A DNA stretch of 64,000 nt from UMGS1696 sp964621165 (GCA_964621165.1 CAZULC010000002.1:62001-126000), one strand, 5' to 3'; shown: positions 7,377-16,686, counted from the stretch's first letter. Notes: generated by a model from the sequence alone, not told the origin. Numbers and translations are program-made.

Positions 7377-8669
7377 ATGACCTACAACAAGAAGTCCGTT
7401 GAGGATATTGAAGTCGGCGGCAAGAGAGTTCTTGTAAGATGCGACTTTAACGTTCCCGTAAAAGACGGCGTTATTACAGACGACAAGCGTATAGTTGGTG
7501 CGCTCCCCACAATCAAGTATCTGATGGAGCATGGTGCGAGAGTGATTCTCTGCTCCCACATGGGCAGACCCCACAACGTACTTGACGAAAAGCTCGCCCT
7601 TGACAAGAAGGAAAAGAAGAAGATTGAAGCTCTCCCTGCAGAGGAACAGGAAGCCGCAACGGCAGCAGCACTCGAGAAGGCAAAGGGCGACGTAAAGAAG
7701 CTCTCCCTTAAGATTGTAGCTGACGCTCTTAACAAGTACGGTGTTCCGGCTGTTCTTGCACCCGACGTAGTAGGCGACGAGACCGTGAAGATGGCTCAGA
7801 GCCTGAAGGACGGCGAGGTTCTCCTTCTCGAAAACGTACGCTTCCACGCGGCAGAAGAGAAGAACGACCCCGAATTCGCGAAGAAGCTTGCTTCCATGGC
7901 TGAGATTTACGTAAACGACGCCTTTGGTACAGCACACAGAGCACATGCTTCCACAGCCGGAGTAGCAGACTATCTCCCTGCAGTATGCGGTTACCTGATT
8001 CAGAAGGAAATCACTGTAATGGGCAAGGCTCTTGACGACCCGAAGAGACCCTTTGTTGCGATTCTGGGCGGCGCAAAAGTTTCCGACAAGATTGGCGTAA
8101 TCAGCAATCTCATTGAAAAGGTAGACACCCTCATCATCGGCGGCGGAATGGCGTACACATTCTTCCGTGCTCTCGGAAACACCACCGGCACATCCATCTG
8201 CGAAGAGGACAAGCTTGACCTCGCCCGTGAGCTTATCGAAAAGGCCCGCAAGAGAGGCATAGCGTTCCTGCTTCCCGTAGACAACGTAATCGGACGCGAA
8301 TACAAGGAAGACACAACCTTCATGAGAATCTACTCCGACTCCATTCCGGACGGCTGGATGGGACTTGACATCGGCGAAAAGACACAGGAACTGTTCTCTA
8401 AGACCATCATCGGTGCAGGAACAGTCGTATGGAACGGACCTATGGGCGTATCCGAGTGGGAAAACTTCGCTTCCGGCACCCGTGCTGTAGCCAAAGCAGT
8501 AGCTGAAAGTGGCGCAATCTCTATCATCGGCGGCGGCGACTCAGCGGCAGCAGTAGAACAGTTAGGTTACGGCGACAAGATGACCCACATCTCCACCGGC
8601 GGCGGCGCGTCTCTCGAATTCCTCGAAGGCAAGGAGCTTCCCGGCATAGCTTGTCTGCTCGACAAATAA
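7377..8669 (+). CDS. pgk: Phosphoglycerate kinase
   Basis: Transfers phosphate from 1,3-bisphosphoglycerate to ADP in glycolysis. The N-terminal RCDFNVPVKDG, SHMGRP, NDAFGTAHRAHAS and C-terminal GGGDSAAAVEQLGYGD elements are all present, and the nucleotide-binding lysine segment GGAKVSDKIGVI is intact. At 430 residues it is longer than the usual 390-400. The excess is a charged, helix-forming insert at about residues 68-107, rich in K, E and A (EKLALDKKEKKK onward), placed after the substrate-binding SHMGRP loop. Similar inserts are known in some clostridial enzymes. The start follows AGAGG and a strong promoter. Confidence 0.96.
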   Translation: MTYNKKSVEDIEVGGKRVLVRCDFNVPVKDGVITDDKRIVGALPTIKYLMEHGARVILCSHMGRPHNVLDEKLALDKKEKKKIEALPAEEQEAATAAALEKAKGDVKKLSLKIVADALNKYGVPAVLAPDVVGDETVKMAQSLKDGEVLLLENVRFHAAEEKNDPEFAKKLASMAEIYVNDAFGTAHRAHASTAGVADYLPAVCGYLIQKEITVMGKALDDPKRPFVAILGGAKVSDKIGVISNLIEKVDTLIIGGGMAYTFFRALGNTTGTSICEEDKLDLARELIEKARKRGIAFLLPVDNVIGREYKEDTTFMRIYSDSIPDGWMGLDIGEKTQELFSKTIIGAGTVVWNGPMGVSEWENFASGTRAVAKAVAESGAISIIGGGDSAAAVEQLGYGDKMTHISTGGGASLEFLEGKELPGIACLLDK

Positions 8670-8700
8670 GAAGGAAACGAGGAGTACGGGGAACGGTGGC

Positions 8701-8960
8701 GCTTCTTGGAAGAAGCTTGGCAAGAACTTCAAACTGGTGGGTTTATTCTAATGGTGCAGCCTTTATAGTTAAGCTGTGGTTTATGGACAACCCTCCTAAT
8801 GAAGAAGTTATTGCGAAGCCATATAGCAATCCTTGACATATGGGAATCGTTTATGAGCAATCAGGGATCACTACCCTGCTTGCCGTTGACGTGGAGCGAT
8901 ACTCGATCTCATTTCTTTAACTTTCGTATATTTGTTGACTGATTAATTATCTTAAATTAC
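8701..8960 (+). ncRNA. Putative structured RNA between pgk and tpiA
   Basis: The 333 bases between pgk and tpiA hold no convincing gene but strong secondary structure. A long rod pairs 8715-8730 with 8804-8819 (GCTT/AAGC, GCAA/TTGC, AACTTC/GAAGTT, with single mismatches). It continues with GGTGGGTT (8736-8743) against AACCCTCC (8789-8796) and is capped by CAGC/GCTG (8757-8760, 8773-8776). A separate hairpin GCAA-T-CAGGG / CCCTG-C-TTGC spans 8857-8883. The imperfect rod with internal bubbles recalls 6S RNA, but I cannot match it to any family. It may be an independent RNA or a leader of tpiA; the strand is an assumption. Confidence 0.45.
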
Positions 8961-9002
8961 GTTTTAATAATAATGTGCTAATCTAATAGCACGGAGGATA
9001 TA

Positions 9003-9773
9003 ATGAAAAAAGAATCACGCAAGGTTATAATTGCCGGCAACTGGAAGATGAACATGACTCCTTCCGCGACTAAGACAGCTGTTGAGGAAACCGCGAAGCT
9101 TGTCGCCGGAAAGAATGGCTGCGAGGTAGTGCTCTGCGTACCCTACGTTGACATCGCTACGGCCATTGAAGCTACACGTGGGACAAACGTAAAAATCGGC
9201 GCGCAGAACGTTCACTTTGAGAAAAAGGGCGCGTTCACGGGAGAGGTCAGTGCGGACATGCTTCTCGAGTGCGGCGTTGAGTACGTCATCATCGGTCACT
9301 CCGAGAGACGGCAGTACTTCGGCGAAACAGACGAGACTGTAAATAAGAGAACCCATGCTGCACTTGACGCGGGACTCAAGGTTATCCTTTGCCTCGGCGA
9401 AGTTTTAGGTCAGCGTCAGGCAGGAATCACCGCTGAAGTTGTGGCAATGCAGACAAAGCTGGATCTGGCCGGAATTCCCGCTGAACAGCTGGCAAACGTT
9501 GTCATCGCCTATGAACCCGTATGGGCTATCGGAACAGGACTTACCGCAACCCCCGATCAGGCTGAGGAAGTCTGCGCTCTCATCCGTGAGACCGTTGCAG
9601 GACTTTACTCCAAGGAAGCTGCGGAAGCACTCACAATCCAGTACGGCGGAAGCATGAACGACAAGAATGCGGCTGAGCTTCTCTCCAAGGTTGACGTAGA
9701 CGGCGGACTCATCGGCGGTGCGTCGCTGGTTCCCGAGAAGTTTGCGGTAATCGTAGACGCGGCTCAGGCGTAA
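9003..9773 (+). CDS. tpiA: Triosephosphate isomerase
   Basis: A 256-residue TIM-barrel enzyme interconverting dihydroxyacetone phosphate and glyceraldehyde 3-phosphate. NWKMN (substrate lysine), IIGHSERRQ (electrophilic histidine), AYEPVWAIGTG (catalytic glutamate and start of the mobile loop 6), YGGSMN and GGASL (phosphate-binding loops) are all present. The ATG follows CACGGAGGATATA. It belongs with pgk as a glycolytic pair, but the 333-base gap suggests a separate promoter or processed leader. The length is normal and nothing is unusual in the coding region. Confidence 0.97.
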   Translation: MKKESRKVIIAGNWKMNMTPSATKTAVEETAKLVAGKNGCEVVLCVPYVDIATAIEATRGTNVKIGAQNVHFEKKGAFTGEVSADMLLECGVEYVIIGHSERRQYFGETDETVNKRTHAALDAGLKVILCLGEVLGQRQAGITAEVVAMQTKLDLAGIPAEQLANVVIAYEPVWAIGTGLTATPDQAEEVCALIRETVAGLYSKEAAEALTIQYGGSMNDKNAAELLSKVDVDGGLIGGASLVPEKFAVIVDAAQA

Positions 9774-9844
9774 AAAAACAATAAAACGGCTCTGTTTGGG
9801 TTTTGGGTGAATCGGCTCAGACCAAATTGAATCAGGGCTAATCG

Positions 9845-9881
9845 ACGGACGGCAGGCGGAATTTTCTACCCCGTCCGTTTT
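9845..9881 (+). terminator. Rho-independent terminator after tpiA
   Basis: ACGGACGG (9845-9852) pairs perfectly with CCGTCCGT (9871-9878), and the right arm runs into TTTT. It separates the glycolytic pair from the oxidoreductase gene. Confidence 0.75.
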
Positions 9882-9909
9882 GATATTTACTGTAATATTG
9901 GAGTAAATT

Positions 9910-10917
9910 ATGAAATCAGCGGTAATAATCGGATGCGGCAGTTCCGGAATGGAATCGGCGAGAAGAATCAGCGCGTTGTCGGACAGGGCAGAGCTGACCG
10001 GATTCTGTGACTTGATAGTCGGGCGTGCGGAGTCTCTGGCTGAAAAGTACGGCGGGGAAGCCTATATCGACGCGGAAGCAATGCTGGATGAGGTGAAGCC
10101 CGACTTTGCCGTGGTATGCCTGCCACCCTACTGCACGGACGAAATTCTGCCGGAGCTTATCGGGGGAAAAATCCCGTTTTTATGCGGCATGCCCGTTTCA
10201 ATCGTTGACGGCGGGGAAAGTGCTGCCCATTTGGCGCAGGTGAGCTGTGTTCCCGCGTTTGTGCTTGACGGCAGGCCATTCTCGCGGTGTTATCGTGCGG
10301 CGCGTCAATTTGCGGATAAGTACGCCGTAATCAAAGCGGAGATGTCATACATTACCCCCGTTCCGGACAGATTCTGGCGGCGTGATGACGAGCTGTCCGG
10401 CGGAATCATGGCTGAGAAGGGGCTTGAGGCCTTATCGGTATTGTGCGGACTGTTCGGCGGGGTTGAATTTTCAAAAAACATAACCAGACGCGGATATGTA
10501 TCCGACGGAGCGGAAGCCGGATACGGTTATCAGACCGACGACATGCTCTTCTCCATGCTGTGCTTTAAAAATGGTACTGCGGCTTCCATGACTCTCGGGA
10601 ACTTTGGGACGGAGCCTGAGTTTTCGCTGACCCTGTATGCGGCCGGAGTCAGGCTTGAGTGGGTCGGGGGAGAGGTCAGGCTGTACGGCGAGGACTTTGA
10701 TCCAGGCAAGAGCAAAAGACTGCTTCGTGAGGGCAGAATCATACCGGACGAATACGGCGGCGGTGTTTCAGTCTACCGTGACGACGGGAAAAGTTCAGCC
10801 GAGAGTGCGCTTGTGGACCTGCTCGAGGGCAGAAAAACGCCGGACGCAAGCTTTCTCAAACCGTTGTACTACGGTGTGGAGCTTTACAAAATCGGTGAGA
10901 AAATAACCAAAGGGTAA
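9910..10917 (+). CDS. Gfo/Idh/MocA family oxidoreductase
   Basis: A 335-residue NAD(P)-dependent dehydrogenase-like protein. The N-terminal Rossmann motif is VIIGCGSSGMESARRI, followed by a typical FCDLIVGRAESLAEKYG strand-helix; GKIPFLCGMPVS occupies the place of the usual EKP catalytic motif, with the lysine-proline pair not conserved. The C-terminal sheet domain is present. The substrate is unknown, commonly a sugar, inositol or their derivatives, and the altered EKP motif makes ordinary dehydrogenase chemistry uncertain. It ends 23 bases before sbcD and may be co-transcribed with it, which is an odd pairing. Confidence 0.75.
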   Translation: MKSAVIIGCGSSGMESARRISALSDRAELTGFCDLIVGRAESLAEKYGGEAYIDAEAMLDEVKPDFAVVCLPPYCTDEILPELIGGKIPFLCGMPVSIVDGGESAAHLAQVSCVPAFVLDGRPFSRCYRAARQFADKYAVIKAEMSYITPVPDRFWRRDDELSGGIMAEKGLEALSVLCGLFGGVEFSKNITRRGYVSDGAEAGYGYQTDDMLFSMLCFKNGTAASMTLGNFGTEPEFSLTLYAAGVRLEWVGGEVRLYGEDFDPGKSKRLLREGRIIPDEYGGGVSVYRDDGKSSAESALVDLLEGRKTPDASFLKPLYYGVELYKIGEKITKG

Positions 10918-10940
10918 AAGTATAGATTCTGGAGAATTAC

Positions 10941-12110
10941 ATGAAATTTCTGCATACATCGGATTTGCATCTTGGACTGCGGCTGTGCGGCTGCGGAATG
11001 AACGAAGACCTTGCGTATATTCTCGGGCAGATAACGAATATCACCGTGGAAGAGGGCTGCTCCGCTGTGGTGATTGCCGGCGACATTTACGACAAAATCA
11101 TGCCGAAAGCCGATTCCGTGTCGATTTTTGACAGCTTTGTGACGGCTCTTACCGCGCTGGGAATCAAGGTCATCGGAATCTACGGCAACCACGACGCACC
11201 GGAAAGAGTGGCCTATCTGTCGGGACTTCTTACCTCGGCGGGGGTATATCTCTCACCGGAATATGACGGACGGGTGATGAAAGCCCGCCTTGAGGACGAA
11301 TACGGAGGCGTGAATTTCTACCTGCTCCCATTCATACGGTCGGCCAACATGCGCCATTACTTCAACGACTACATCGGCAAAACGGAAGAGGACGCGGTGC
11401 GGGTTCAGCTTGACCATGCGGACGTGGACTTTGCCGAGAGAAACGTGCTTGTGGCTCATCTTTACACATCGGACGACGGCTCATCTGACATGATCGGAAC
11501 GGCTGACTATATCCCTCCCCAGGTATTCGACGGATTTGACTATGTGGCGCTGGGACATCTCCATTCGGCTCACAGGGTCGGGCAGGGGAACGTCTACTAC
11601 TCCGGCTCGCCCATCAAGTGCGCATTCGGAGGTATAAGCCGTGACAACAGCGGCAGGCAGAGCGTGTATGTGGTTGACATGAGGGAGAAGGGTTCGGTGG
11701 ACGTGAAGCAGGTTTTTCTCACCCCACTGCACGAGCTGCGGGACATACGGGGGACTTATGCTGAACTCGTATCCCGTGAATTCCGCGAAAGTCAGCCCGC
11801 ACTGGACGACTACATCCGCGCAATTCTCACCGACGAGGACGACATACCAGACGCGGTGGCGAAGCTGAGGGTGATTTATCCGAACCTTTTGAAGCTGGTT
11901 TACGATAACAGTAGAACAAAGCTCATTCATGAAATCGAGGGGGACTTCGACTTTCTCCCCGAGAACGAGCTTGACAAGGGTCTGTCCCCCATGAGCATTT
12001 TCGCCGAGCTGTATGAGCTACAGAACAACGTCCCCATGAGCGTCGAGGTGGCGGAGGCTGCGGCTGAAATTTTCGCCGAAATCGATGAAGAAAGGGGGAG
12101 CGGAAGTTGA
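10941..12110 (+). CDS. sbcD: Exonuclease SbcCD subunit D
   Basis: A 389-residue Mre11-type nuclease that with SbcC cleaves DNA hairpins and processes double-strand ends. The metallophosphoesterase motifs are in order: HTSDLHLG at residues 5-12, AGDIYD near 53, GNHDAPER near 81, then HLY and ALGHLHS with metal-binding histidines. The capping domain follows. The ATG is preceded by GGAGAATTAC. The stop overlaps the start of sbcC as TTGA, indicating translational coupling and a fixed stoichiometry of the two subunits. Confidence 0.95.
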   Translation: MKFLHTSDLHLGLRLCGCGMNEDLAYILGQITNITVEEGCSAVVIAGDIYDKIMPKADSVSIFDSFVTALTALGIKVIGIYGNHDAPERVAYLSGLLTSAGVYLSPEYDGRVMKARLEDEYGGVNFYLLPFIRSANMRHYFNDYIGKTEEDAVRVQLDHADVDFAERNVLVAHLYTSDDGSSDMIGTADYIPPQVFDGFDYVALGHLHSAHRVGQGNVYYSGSPIKCAFGGISRDNSGRQSVYVVDMREKGSVDVKQVFLTPLHELRDIRGTYAELVSREFRESQPALDDYIRAILTDEDDIPDAVAKLRVIYPNLLKLVYDNSRTKLIHEIEGDFDFLPENELDKGLSPMSIFAELYELQNNVPMSVEVAEAAAEIFAEIDEERGSGS

Positions 12111-14887
12111 AAATACTACATCTTACAATGCAGGCCTTCGGTCCATATTCGTCCCATGTAGAGCTTGATATGACGAACCTGACGGACAGCGGACTTTACC
12201 TCATCTGCGGAGACACGGGTTCGGGCAAAACTATGCTCTTTGATGCGGTGACATATGCTCTCTACGGTAAATCCAGCGGGGAAGTGCGGGATTCGGCAAT
12301 GCTGAGAAGCAAGTCCGCCGGGGAAGGAGTCATGAGCTATGTTGAGCTGACCTTTGAAAACGCCGGACAGAAATACACGGTCTACCGTGAAATCGGACGT
12401 GAGAAGGTTCGCGGCGGGGAAGCAGTGTTCGAAAAATCAATGACCGCGTCTCTGACTCTGCCTGACGGAAGAATTGTGAACCGGCACAAGGACGTGACTG
12501 AGGCGGTGTCATCAATTATCGGGCTGGACGCGGACAGGTTCTGCCAGACGGTGATGATAGCACAAGGGGAATTCCGCAGACTTCTTCTCGCCGGGACTGA
12601 GGAGAGGGTTAAGGTGCTTCGTCAGATCTTCAAAACCGACGAGTACAGCCTTTTCGCCGCCCGTGCAAAGGAGAAAGCCGCAAAGTCAAAGCAGAAGTGC
12701 GACGGACTTATCTACACTGCCGGAAGATTTTCTGAGATGATCGAGCCTATATCCGATGAGCTTGGCAGGATTCTGAAAAACGGAATCGGATGCGTTCCCC
12801 GTGAGAGGCTGGTGGAGCTTCTGACGCAGGAGCTTGATTGCGAGGACGAGGTTGCGGAAAAGCTGAAAAACGCCCGTGACAAACGCTCGGACAAGCTGAG
12901 AGAGCTTCAGGCACAGCTGATTCGTGCGGAAATCGACGTGAAGACCACAGCCCGTCTCAAGGTCAGCGAAAAAGAAATGTCGGACGCTCTCGACAAAATG
13001 AAAAAATCCGAAGAGGACCTTTCCGAAAACGAACGCAGAACCCGTGAAGCCGAAGAAGCCGACGGGAACGTGCTGCAGCTTCGGGGGATGGTTGACAGCT
13101 TCACTGAAAGGGACGGACTCCGGCGTGACTGTGCGGCGGCTGAGGCAGAGCTTGAGGTGATTGCGGCAAAAATCGAAGCCGGAGAGCGGAATATCGCACT
13201 GTTTGACGAGAAAGCCGAGGCTGTCAACGGTATAATAGAAAAGGAAAAGTCCTCCCTCGGAGACAGGTCGGAAAACACTGCCGCACTTGCCGTATGCGAA
13301 GGAGAAAAAAACGCAGTCGCGGAGCTTGAGAAAAAGACGGCGTCATATGATAAGCTGCTGGAGGAGATAAAATTCTTCACTGGAAAGTACATACAGGCGC
13401 GGAGTGAGGCGGAAAAGGCACGGGAAGAGAGCGACAGATGCACCCGGGTTTACTTCGACTCCATAGCAGGAATTTTGTCCTCATGTCTCGAGGATGGTAA
13501 GCCCTGTCCGGTGTGCGGCTCCACAACCCATCCTGACCCCGCGAAAGCCGAAGAGAACGCTATATCCCGTGAGGAACTCGACAGGCTGAAAGAAGCGTCA
13601 TCCGGCGCGGAAGCGGTCCTCGAAAACTACGCCGTCAAGCTGAACTCGGACAAGGGCGCGGCGTCAAATCTGCACATGGAAATTCTTTCGTCACCGGTTA
13701 TGGCTGAGTTTTCGTCGTTCGTCAGTCCGGATGACAATCCTGTGGATGAGATGAAGCAGTACCTCAAAAAAAAGCGGCTTGAAAACGGAAAGAAAATAGA
13801 AAGCATCAACCTCGCAATACTGAAATACGACAAATCCCTCGAGAAAATCCGGCTGTGCGAGGATCAGCTCAGGCTCATACAGCGTTCGGCTGAGGAGGAA
13901 AAAGACGCTCTGGGGCAGTATTCGCTGAAATATACGGTTGTGGAGTCGGCTTACGGCGAAAAAAAGGAGCGGCTTGCCAGACTGGACGAAAAACTGCCTT
14001 CGGGAACGGCTGAGGAGCTTAAGGTTCGGATTGACGAGTGTTCGGCAAAAGCCGCGTCTCTCAGGAGCCGGATAAAGTCAGCTGAGGATGACTACGGCAG
14101 GGCGCAGATGGAATACGAGAGAATCAAATCCGTGTGCGAAAACCTTCGTGAACAGCTCAGGGACAGCATAGCTGACAGCTACGGTGAAATCCGCGACTCC
14201 TGCGGGGAGGCCAAAGAAAAGCTTGACAAAATAGAAGCGGAGCTGACCCGTCGTGTGGGAATTCTGAACTCAAACAGAAACGCCGCGCGGCAATTGTGGC
14301 TGAACCTGAAAAAGCTGGACGAAGAAGAGGAAAAACACAGAATTTACGCTTCAATTTCGGATACAGCCAACGGGTGCGTCAAGGGAAAGGAAAAAATCAT
14401 GCTGGAGACCTTCCGTCAGATGCGGCTGTTCGAGCGAATGGTGCGGCGGGCAAACATACGGCTTATGCAGATGAGCGACGGACGGTACGAGATGGTCAGA
14501 CGGGAAAACGCCGCAAACAGGCGGAGTCAGAGCGGGCTGGAGCTTGACATAATCGACCACTGGAACGGACGTGAGCGGGACGTGCGCACTCTCTCCGGCG
14601 GGGAATCCTTCATGTCATCCCTCGCACTTGCGCTGGCTTTGTCCGACGAAACTGAAGCTGAGGCAGGGGGCGTGAGAATTGACTCCATGTTCATCGACGA
14701 GGGCTTCGGCTTACTGGACGACGACTCACTCGATGGGGCGCTGCGGGTGCTTGAATCCCAGTCCGGCGGCAGGTCAGTGGGGATTATCTCCCATGTAGCA
14801 GGGCTGCGTGAGCGGATAGACAGAAAAATCGTCGTGACAAAAGCGCAGGACTCAAGCCGTGCAGAGGTTGTTGTCGGCAAAGGTTGA
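12107..14887 (+). CDS. sbcC: Exonuclease SbcCD subunit C (SMC-like ATPase)
   Basis: A 926-residue Rad50-like ATPase. Walker A is GDTGSGKTM near residue 36 and a Q-loop (IAQGEFRRLL) follows. Two long coiled coils of E/K-rich heptads surround the zinc hook CPVCG near residue 466. The C-terminal half holds the signature LSGGESFM and Walker B MFIDEGFGLLD. It dimerises through the hook and gates the SbcD nuclease. The start is TTG, overlapping the sbcD stop. It is one of the longest genes here and is fully open, which matters when judging whether the many frameshifts elsewhere are sequencing artefacts. Confidence 0.95.
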   Translation: MKILHLTMQAFGPYSSHVELDMTNLTDSGLYLICGDTGSGKTMLFDAVTYALYGKSSGEVRDSAMLRSKSAGEGVMSYVELTFENAGQKYTVYREIGREKVRGGEAVFEKSMTASLTLPDGRIVNRHKDVTEAVSSIIGLDADRFCQTVMIAQGEFRRLLLAGTEERVKVLRQIFKTDEYSLFAARAKEKAAKSKQKCDGLIYTAGRFSEMIEPISDELGRILKNGIGCVPRERLVELLTQELDCEDEVAEKLKNARDKRSDKLRELQAQLIRAEIDVKTTARLKVSEKEMSDALDKMKKSEEDLSENERRTREAEEADGNVLQLRGMVDSFTERDGLRRDCAAAEAELEVIAAKIEAGERNIALFDEKAEAVNGIIEKEKSSLGDRSENTAALAVCEGEKNAVAELEKKTASYDKLLEEIKFFTGKYIQARSEAEKAREESDRCTRVYFDSIAGILSSCLEDGKPCPVCGSTTHPDPAKAEENAISREELDRLKEASSGAEAVLENYAVKLNSDKGAASNLHMEILSSPVMAEFSSFVSPDDNPVDEMKQYLKKKRLENGKKIESINLAILKYDKSLEKIRLCEDQLRLIQRSAEEEKDALGQYSLKYTVVESAYGEKKERLARLDEKLPSGTAEELKVRIDECSAKAASLRSRIKSAEDDYGRAQMEYERIKSVCENLREQLRDSIADSYGEIRDSCGEAKEKLDKIEAELTRRVGILNSNRNAARQLWLNLKKLDEEEEKHRIYASISDTANGCVKGKEKIMLETFRQMRLFERMVRRANIRLMQMSDGRYEMVRRENAANRRSQSGLELDIIDHWNGRERDVRTLSGGESFMSSLALALALSDETEAEAGGVRIDSMFIDEGFGLLDDDSLDGALRVLESQSGGRSVGIISHVAGLRERIDRKIVVTKAQDSSRAEVVVGKG

Positions 14888-14985
14888 CTTTTTAAGGAAG
14901 ATATGATAGAATAATAAAAATCGCGGGAGAGCTGATTTCAACAGGCTGACTGCATTTCCGGCAGTAAGACGCCTGCGTCAAAATT

Positions 14986-15001
14986 AGTTTCACGTGAAAC
15001 A
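14986..15001. promoter_or_regulatory. parS-like ParB-binding site
   Basis: AGTTTCACGTGAAACA contains the perfect 14-base palindrome GTTTCACGTGAAAC and matches the bacterial parS consensus at 15 of 16 positions; only the first base differs. It lies in the 230-base gap between sbcC and the flippase gene. Such sites bind ParB (Spo0J), nucleate chromosome partition complexes and load SMC. On chromosomes they cluster around the replication origin, so this window probably lies in the origin-proximal part. Confidence 0.8.
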
Positions 15002-15117
15002 AAATACATATGCGGGAGCTAAACTATAAAATCGTGGGTTTTCATTCGGTTTCAGCTTCAGAAACGAAATGTTTACCCGCAGGGGTTTCCCTGCCCCCGC
15101 GAAGGAAGGTTTAAATT

Positions 15118-16686
15118 CTGAAAAATCAAGTTAAAAAGGGTACGTTCCTTGAGAGCGCGTTTATTTTGACTGTGTCTACGGCTTTTGTAAAGCTGGCGGG
15201 GCTGCTGTTTACCGTACCTATTTCAAATATGCTTACCGGAGAGGGCATGGGGTACTTCTACGCGGCTTACGATATCTATAACATGCTGTCAGTGCTGGCG
15301 ACGGCCGGACTTCCCGTGGCGGTCTCACGTATGATAAGCGAGACTCTGGTTTCCGGCAACACCGACGAGGCCGATAAAATCTATAAGGTTTCCCTGAAAA
15401 TCTTCACCATTTTAGGTGCGGTAATCGCGGCGGTGATGTTCTTCGGTGCGGATCTGCTGGCGGCACTCATCAAAAACCCCAACTCGGGAATGTCAATCCG
15501 GGTGCTGTCGGTGACGGCGTTCTGCTCATTTGTCATGTCCTCACTGCGGGGATATTTCCAAGGTCACTCCATCATGCAGTACACCGCCATTTCCCAGGTG
15601 ATCGAGGCGTTCTCCAAGCTGTTCTTCGGAAGCGCACTGGCGTATGTCCTCTTAAAGACCGAGCTTGAATATGTGGGCGGGTCGGCAGGCGCAATCATGG
15701 GCGTGTCAATAGGCGCGGTACTGGCGGTGGTGTTCCTGTTCATCTCTAAAAAGAGATTCGAGAAATATGAAAAGCCCCTCGGCATGCCGGTGAGAAGCGA
15801 CAGAGCCATTGTGAAGGAGATGTTCCGCATCGCTATTCCGGTGTCCCTCGGCGCGTCGGTCATGAGCCTTGTGAACCTTGTGGACACTGCCATAATCATG
15901 AGGGTGCTGCAGGATACGCTGGGCTACACTTACGAGGATGCAAACTGGCTCTACGGGGTCCTCGGCAACGCAAAGAAAATCTTCAACTTTCCCTCAGCAT
16001 TTATAGTGCCGTTTTCCGTGAGCATTCTTCCGGCTCTCACTGCGGCTTACACGGCGAAGGATAAGGACGGAGTGGTGAAGAACATGACCAACTGCTTCCG
16101 CTATACCATGATGCTGGCTCTTCCGGCAGGTATCGGAATCACGATTCTCTCCAACCCCATCATGAACATAATATACTTCAACACCCCTGATGAAGCCGAA
16201 GCGGGCGCGCCACTCCTCGCAATTTACGGAATCGCCGTCATCCTTTACGCAGTGGTCTCGATCAGCGGCGCGATTCTGCAGTCCTTCGGGCAGGTGAACA
16301 AGCCTCTCATAAGCCTCTGCGTGGGTGCGGTGGTGAAATGCGTGCTCAACGCGGTCCTCGTGGGAATCCCGTCGGTGACTGTTGCCGGTGCGCCAATCGC
16401 TACATGCGTCTGCTACGTGGTGATGATCGCCATAAATATGGTATTTCTGCGCAAATATCTCGTGGGATGCGGAGCTATAATTGTAAATACTGTAAAAATC
16501 GCGGCGGCTTCCCTCATCATGGGCGGTGCGGCTTACCTGTTGATTGGACCATTGTCCTCGGCTGTCGGCGTGAGAAAGGGCGGAATCGTGGCAATTCTTG
16601 CAGCGGTTGTAGTCTACGCGGTGCTGGTGCTTGCGTTTAAAATATTCACAATCAGCGAGGTTAAATCCATGAGGGGACGGAAATAA
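15118..16686 (+). CDS. Polysaccharide/lipid flippase, SpoVB/MurJ-like (MOP superfamily)
   Basis: A multidrug/oligosaccharidyl-lipid/polysaccharide flippase with about 14 hydrophobic segments. GMGYFYAAYDIYNMLSVLAT and TAGLPVAVSRMISE are characteristic of SpoVB-type proteins that move lipid-linked precursors across the membrane during spore cortex or wall synthesis. I extend the gene to CTG at 15118-15120, giving 522 residues. The peptide KNQVKKGTFLESAFILTVST matches the usual family N-terminus, and AAGGAAGG sits eight bases upstream. An in-frame TAA lies two codons before it and no ATG, GTG or TTG occurs before 15166, which would cut into the first helix. ATT at 15115 is the alternative start. 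Confidence 0.85.
   Translation: MKNQVKKGTFLESAFILTVSTAFVKLAGLLFTVPISNMLTGEGMGYFYAAYDIYNMLSVLATAGLPVAVSRMISETLVSGNTDEADKIYKVSLKIFTILGAVIAAVMFFGADLLAALIKNPNSGMSIRVLSVTAFCSFVMSSLRGYFQGHSIMQYTAISQVIEAFSKLFFGSALAYVLLKTELEYVGGSAGAIMGVSIGAVLAVVFLFISKKRFEKYEKPLGMPVRSDRAIVKEMFRIAIPVSLGASVMSLVNLVDTAIIMRVLQDTLGYTYEDANWLYGVLGNAKKIFNFPSAFIVPFSVSILPALTAAYTAKDKDGVVKNMTNCFRYTMMLALPAGIGITILSNPIMNIIYFNTPDEAEAGAPLLAIYGIAVILYAVVSISGAILQSFGQVNKPLISLCVGAVVKCVLNAVLVGIPSVTVAGAPIATCVCYVVMIAINMVFLRKYLVGCGAIIVNTVKIAAASLIMGGAAYLLIGPLSSAVGVRKGGIVAILAAVVVYAVLVLAFKIFTISEVKSMRGRK

Noticed and set aside
8651..8836. Open frame of 61 codons overlapping the pgk end
   Set aside because: It starts inside pgk in another frame, has no ribosome binding site of its own and covers the predicted RNA stem; the peptide has no recognisable features.
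14888..15117. Replication origin near the parS site
   Set aside because: No dnaA gene, DnaA-box cluster or AT-rich unwinding region is seen; one parS alone does not mark an origin.
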